From JADKAC01 sp964492065 (GTDB lineage: Bacteria; Bacteroidota; Bacteroidia; Chitinophagales; BACL12), in contig CAZBHH010000001.1 in assembly GCA_964492065.1 (NCBI GenBank), forward strand, positions 186,001-250,000: DNA of 64,000 bases. Direction: 5' to 3'. Positions 61,004 through 64,000 of the stretch are shown in pieces. Both the position numbers and the translations under genes were made by a program. Within the stretch, counting starts at the first letter, position 1; every line of letters starts with the position of its first letter. The notes beneath the pieces are model-generated. The model was not told the origin of the DNA and did no database searches. It was given only the letters and a program-made list of their open reading frames with translations.

Positions 61004-62935
61004 ATGAAAAAAATAATACTCTCAGTAGTTGCTGTATCCCTCACACTGTACGGATCGGCACAAACCGTTTTTAGCGAAGACTTTGAAGGCGGTTCTTTCC
61101 CGGCTGGCTGGACCCAGGAGACCGACGCATCCGACGGCGGGTGGCTGGTCGGTGATGCCGGCTCACTTTCCAGCTCATCTTTCCCAATTGAAGAACACAC
61201 CACTTTTATTGCCACCAACGACGATGCCTGTAATTGCGACAAGTCGAACGATTTCATTTACACACCCTCCATTGATATATCCAGCCTGGCTAATCCTTTC
61301 CTGAAGGCGGCTGTTTATTATTTTGAAGGTACCTACGATGCTACCGAAAATCTGACTGTAGAGGCCTCAACAGACGGCGGCACTACCTGGGCTATCCTCG
61401 TCGATTTAGGATATGAGAGCACAAGCTGGAGAACCGAATTTATCGACCTCTCCGACTACGCCGGAGAAACCGATTTAATAATCGGATTCCGCTACAGCGA
61501 TGGTAACGGTTGGTTATATGGCGCCGGGATAGATGATGTAGAGGTTTTTGAAGCAGATTTAACCACTGTTTCCGCCTCATTAGGTTCAAGTTACTTAGGC
61601 TCTAATATTGATAATATTCCTGAAGTATTTAATGGTTACACCAATTACCTCACCGGCAAGACGATGGTGGTGAATGGTGTAATTAACAACCTCGCTATGG
61701 CGCCGATTACCTCCTTCGATGTAACCTATACGAGAGGCTCTGATACCTATACTCAATCTTATACCGGCGTAAGCATTGGTGCCGGCAGTACCTATTCCTT
61801 TATTATGGACACCCCCCTTTCAATCAATGAAGGCAGCAATGATGTAACCGTTACTTTAGAAAATATTAATGGCGGCACAACCGGTGATGATCCTGCCGAT
61901 AATACCAAAACAGCATCGGTAAACGGCGTCAGCGCAAAACCCGGACGCCTGGTAGTGGCTGAAGAAGCTACAGGCAGCTGGTGCGGCTGGTGTGTAAGAG
62001 GTAACGTATTAATGGAGTACATGTACGACAATTACTCCGAAAACTTCTTTGGCATAACCGTACATAATGGCGACCCGATGGTCGTGTCAGAATACGACGG
62101 CGGTTTTGCTGCTTCAGCCTTCCCCAATGCAAAAATAGATCGCCAGGGCTGGATTGACCCCCTGGAGTTCGAGACTGCTTATATAAACAGAATCAGCGTT
62201 GAGCCGGAAGTATTAATGAGCCAGGAAGTGTCTTGGGATGAAGCAACCCGTACAGCAACCGTAACGAGTTTATTGAACTTCGTAGAGCAAATGGACGGCA
62301 ATTACCGCATCGCAGTGGTATTTACCGAAGATGAAGTTGTCGGCACCGGAAGTTCCTGGAATCAGTCCAACTATTACGCAGGTGGTGCATACGGACCGAT
62401 GGGCGGCTACGAATCTCTTCCCGCTTATGTTCCTGCAACTACCATCCCTTACCACCATGTTGCCCGTGCAATTATCGGTGGCTTTAACGGTGAAGAAGGT
62501 AGTGTGCCGGCAGAAAACGCTCCCGGTTCCTACCATGCTTATACCACAACTTACGAAGTGCCTGCAGATTACAACTGGGACAATATGCATGTTGTTACCC
62601 TGCTCATTAACTACTCCACCAAGAAAATTATCAATGCAGCAAGCAAGTCCAACTTTACAGCGATTGATGATATTTCCAACATCACCGGTATCAGTATTTA
62701 TCCGAACCCGGCAAATGATTACTCACTTATCCGTGTAAACATTGCCGAGCCTCAGGAACTGACAATTACCGTTTCAGATATCAGCGGTAAAGTGGTGGTG
62801 AGCAATAATTACGGAATACAGTCCGGCGACAATGTATATACGCTCAATACCGAATCTTTGGGAAGCGGTGTGTACTTTGTAAATATCCGTACCAATGAAG
62901 AGATGATCAGCAAGAAACTGGTTATTTCCAAATAA
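61004..62935 (+). CDS. Secreted Omp28-like/thioredoxin-fold protein with T9SS type A sorting domain
   Basis: This is a 643-residue exported protein. After a signal peptide (IILSVVAVSLTLYGSAQ) there is a choice-of-anchor J-type beta-sandwich (about 20-185; FSEDFEGGSFPAGWTQE), then an Ig-like stretch. A thioredoxin-like Omp28 domain follows (about 310-545) with VVAEEATGSWCGWCVRGNVL, which holds a CGWC redox pair and a His in HNGDP. The end (ISIYPNPANDYSLIRV, then LGSGVYFVNI and KLVISK) is a type A sorting domain. A surface disulfide or adhesion role is possible. A bidirectional terminator follows at once. Confidence 0.88.
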   Translation: MKKIILSVVAVSLTLYGSAQTVFSEDFEGGSFPAGWTQETDASDGGWLVGDAGSLSSSSFPIEEHTTFIATNDDACNCDKSNDFIYTPSIDISSLANPFLKAAVYYFEGTYDATENLTVEASTDGGTTWAILVDLGYESTSWRTEFIDLSDYAGETDLIIGFRYSDGNGWLYGAGIDDVEVFEADLTTVSASLGSSYLGSNIDNIPEVFNGYTNYLTGKTMVVNGVINNLAMAPITSFDVTYTRGSDTYTQSYTGVSIGAGSTYSFIMDTPLSINEGSNDVTVTLENINGGTTGDDPADNTKTASVNGVSAKPGRLVVAEEATGSWCGWCVRGNVLMEYMYDNYSENFFGITVHNGDPMVVSEYDGGFAASAFPNAKIDRQGWIDPLEFETAYINRISVEPEVLMSQEVSWDEATRTATVTSLLNFVEQMDGNYRIAVVFTEDEVVGTGSSWNQSNYYAGGAYGPMGGYESLPAYVPATTIPYHHVARAIIGGFNGEEGSVPAENAPGSYHAYTTTYEVPADYNWDNMHVVTLLINYSTKKIINAASKSNFTAIDDISNITGISIYPNPANDYSLIRVNIAEPQELTITVSDISGKVVVSNNYGIQSGDNVYTLNTESLGSGVYFVNIRTNEEMISKKLVISK

Positions 62936-62954
62936 TTTCGAAAACAACCCAATT

Positions 62955-62987
62955 AAAAAGCAGGCAGCAATTGCCTGCTTTTTTTTA
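62955..62987. terminator. Bidirectional intrinsic terminator between the Omp28-like gene and radC
   Basis: AAAAAGCAGGC (62955-62965) pairs with GCCTGCTTTTT (62973-62983) around a 7-base loop, with T runs on both strands. It serves the convergent Omp28-like and radC genes; the radC stop codon (62985-62987) overlaps its edge. Confidence 0.82.
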
Positions 62988-63689
62988 TAGGATACCTTCA
63001 TCGGCAAAACTGTAATAGCCCTTTTCGCCGATAATAATATGGTCGAGCAGCACCAGATCCATCAACCGGGCGGCATCTTTAATTTTGCCGGTGAGTTTAA
63101 TATCGTTTTCGCTTGGCTGTAAATTACCCGAAGGATGATTATGGCAAATGGCAATGGAAGTACACGACTTGATGGCCACCGCCTCTTTGAGGATAATTTT
63201 AATATCCACAACGGTGCCTGCCACCCCGCCGGCGCTGATGCGCTGTTTAGCGACAGGGGTATTCGACTTATTCAGATATGCTACCCAAAACTCCTCATGG
63301 CCGAGATCACTCAGCATGGGGTTAAAGAATTGAAATAAGTCCCGGCTGTCTCTAATTTTCTGCTTAACTCCCCCTCCCGTTCCTTCCCGGCGCCTGCCCA
63401 ATTCCATGGCGGCAATAATGGTGATGGCCTTTGCCTCGCCGACACCGAGAAATTTTTTGAGCTCCTTCACTTCCAGCTTCGCCAGCGCATTCAGATCATT
63501 ATCATAAGCGCTGAGAATTTCCTGCGCCAATTCGACGGCTGTTTTTTTCGTATTGCCACTACTCAAAAGAATCGCCAGCAGCTCGGCATTGGTAAGTTCC
63601 CGCCGGCCTTTATTTAACATTTTCTCCCTGGGCCTGTCCTCTTTGGCAAGCTGCTTCAGCGTCGGTTTGTTCGGAACGTATTCTTCCAT
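62985..63689 (-). CDS. radC: RadC/JAB-domain DNA repair-associated protein
   Basis: This 234-residue RadC-family protein is historically called a repair protein; its true activity is unsettled. The N-terminal helix-hairpin-helix region (about 15-95; LTNAELLAILLSSGNTKKTA, then FLGVGEAKAITIIAAMEL) is followed by the JAB metalloprotease-like domain, with the metal motif ICHNHPSGNLQPSENDIKLT and LLDHIIIGEKGYYSF. All metal ligands are present. It begins 63 bases after the rpsT gene on the same strand, with the rpsT terminator between them. Confidence 0.92.
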   Translation of the reverse strand: MEEYVPNKPTLKQLAKEDRPREKMLNKGRRELTNAELLAILLSSGNTKKTAVELAQEILSAYDNDLNALAKLEVKELKKFLGVGEAKAITIIAAMELGRRREGTGGGVKQKIRDSRDLFQFFNPMLSDLGHEEFWVAYLNKSNTPVAKQRISAGGVAGTVVDIKIILKEAVAIKSCTSIAICHNHPSGNLQPSENDIKLTGKIKDAARLMDLVLLDHIIIGEKGYYSFADEGIL

Positions 63690-63701
63690 AGGGATAGAGA
63701 T

Positions 63702-63730
63702 AAAAAAAGCCCCACAAAATTGTGAGGCTT
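63702..63730 (-). terminator. Intrinsic terminator downstream of rpsT
   Basis: On the minus strand AAGCCTCACA (63730-63721) pairs with TGTGGGGCTT (63716-63707), with one G-T pair, and a run of T follows (63708-63702). It separates rpsT from radC. Confidence 0.75.
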
Positions 63731-63752
63731 AAATTATGGAATTTTTTAAAAA

Positions 63753-64000
63753 TTATTTTTGATTGTGTATCCGCTTCATCAATTTAGATTTCAGGTTGGC
63801 GGCTTTATTTCTGTGGATTACATTTTTCTTTGCCAGTTTATCGATCATTGAAATCACTTCGGGCAACTTTTTCTCGGCTTCCTGCTTATTCTCAATTGCC
63901 TTGATATCGCGAATCGCATTGCGTGTCGTCTTACCTACATAGCGGTTTTCCAATCTTCTCTTTGAAGCCTGGCGAATGGATTTCTTCTGTGCTTTATGAT
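63753..64000 (-). CDS. rpsT: 30S ribosomal protein S20, start just off the window
   Basis: S20 binds 16S rRNA in the small subunit. The frame is open to the right edge and reads HKAQKKSIRQASKRRLENRY, then VGKTTRNAIRDI and IHRNKAANLKSKLMKRI, the standard three-helix S20 pattern. Only about three residues (probably Met-Ala-Asn) lie outside the window. Length would be about 85 residues. Its terminator follows the stop. Confidence 0.95.
   Translation of the reverse strand, partial: HKAQKKSIRQASKRRLENRYVGKTTRNAIRDIKAIENKQEAEKKLPEVISMIDKLAKKNVIHRNKAANLKSKLMKRIHNQK

Noticed and set aside
1..64000. Mobile elements, prophage, CRISPR, toxin-antitoxin or restriction genes
   Set aside because: Looked for transposase, integrase, Cas, methylase and toxin motifs and terminal repeats in all large frames and gaps; none found.

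Overview
The window is a single, gene-dense stretch of chromosome from a member of the Bacteroidota. The evidence is: five predicted secreted proteins with type IX secretion (T9SS) C-terminal sorting domains; a PorP/SprF-family protein; the gliding/T9SS lipoprotein GldD; the mutY / HU / TPR / rng gene order typical of the phylum; an IPExxxVDY protein beside pyruvate kinase; two DUF6089-like barrels; and upstream regions carrying the Bacteroidota promoter signature TTTG-N(about 19)-TAnnTTTG instead of Shine-Dalgarno sites. Several genes appear to start with TTG. The set of proteins suggests a free-living, possibly gliding relative of Chitinophagia/Saprospiria, but the rank below phylum cannot be fixed from sequence reading alone. 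I saw no insertion sequence, prophage, CRISPR array, rRNA or tRNA, and no obvious shift in base composition.

Layout. 1-2671: carB (minus strand, runs off the left edge), with a long leader. 3228-8395: a secreted SGNH hydrolase, then a minus-strand run of an ECF sigma factor, folE, a flavin reductase, a methyltransferase and a sugar-type formyltransferase. 8827-11166: a secreted FG-GAP protein and small hypotheticals. 11280-14650: alpha/beta hydrolase, glycosyltransferase and OppC-type permease, closely packed. 14696-21081: a GAF-PP2C phosphatase, then an exopolysaccharide set (wzx-like flippase, Wzz-like, Wzy-like, GT4). 21138-26700: secreted protein, RlmD, membrane patatin. 26783-27712: a Rof-like (Rho-binding) gene behind a promoter plus intrinsic terminator, divergent from an Lrp-type regulator. 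27714-34693: polA, pyk, IPExxxVDY, an ABC exporter and HU. 34961-42358: recG, gldD, ssb, mutY, then divergently a second HU, a TPR protein, a 31-residue basic peptide and rng. 42358-45931: a Crp-type regulator, three rhodaneses in a row, a sterol-desaturase-like enzyme, a tiny membrane protein and a VIT1-type transporter. 45992-51443: tandem DUF6089 barrels, a TM2/OB-fold protein, recR and a glycosyltransferase fused to a decayed sugar-phosphate transferase. 51511-57955: aspS, then a giant PKD/type-B-sorted surface protein overlapping its PorP/SprF partner. 57957-64000: PAS histidine kinase, EamA permease, secreted Omp28/thioredoxin-fold protein, radC and rpsT (cut at the right edge).

How the genes fit together. 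Most are housekeeping (pyrimidine and pterin synthesis, replication, repair, RNA processing, translation, glycolysis). The accessory layer is surface biology: T9SS cargo and gliding parts, and enzymes for polymerising and exporting a polysaccharide. The most unusual items are: the promoter-terminator unit in front of the Rof-like gene; the 31-residue arginine/lysine peptide before rng; the translationally coupled rhodanese-desaturase chain; the GT2 fusion; and the absence of gldE between ssb and gldD.
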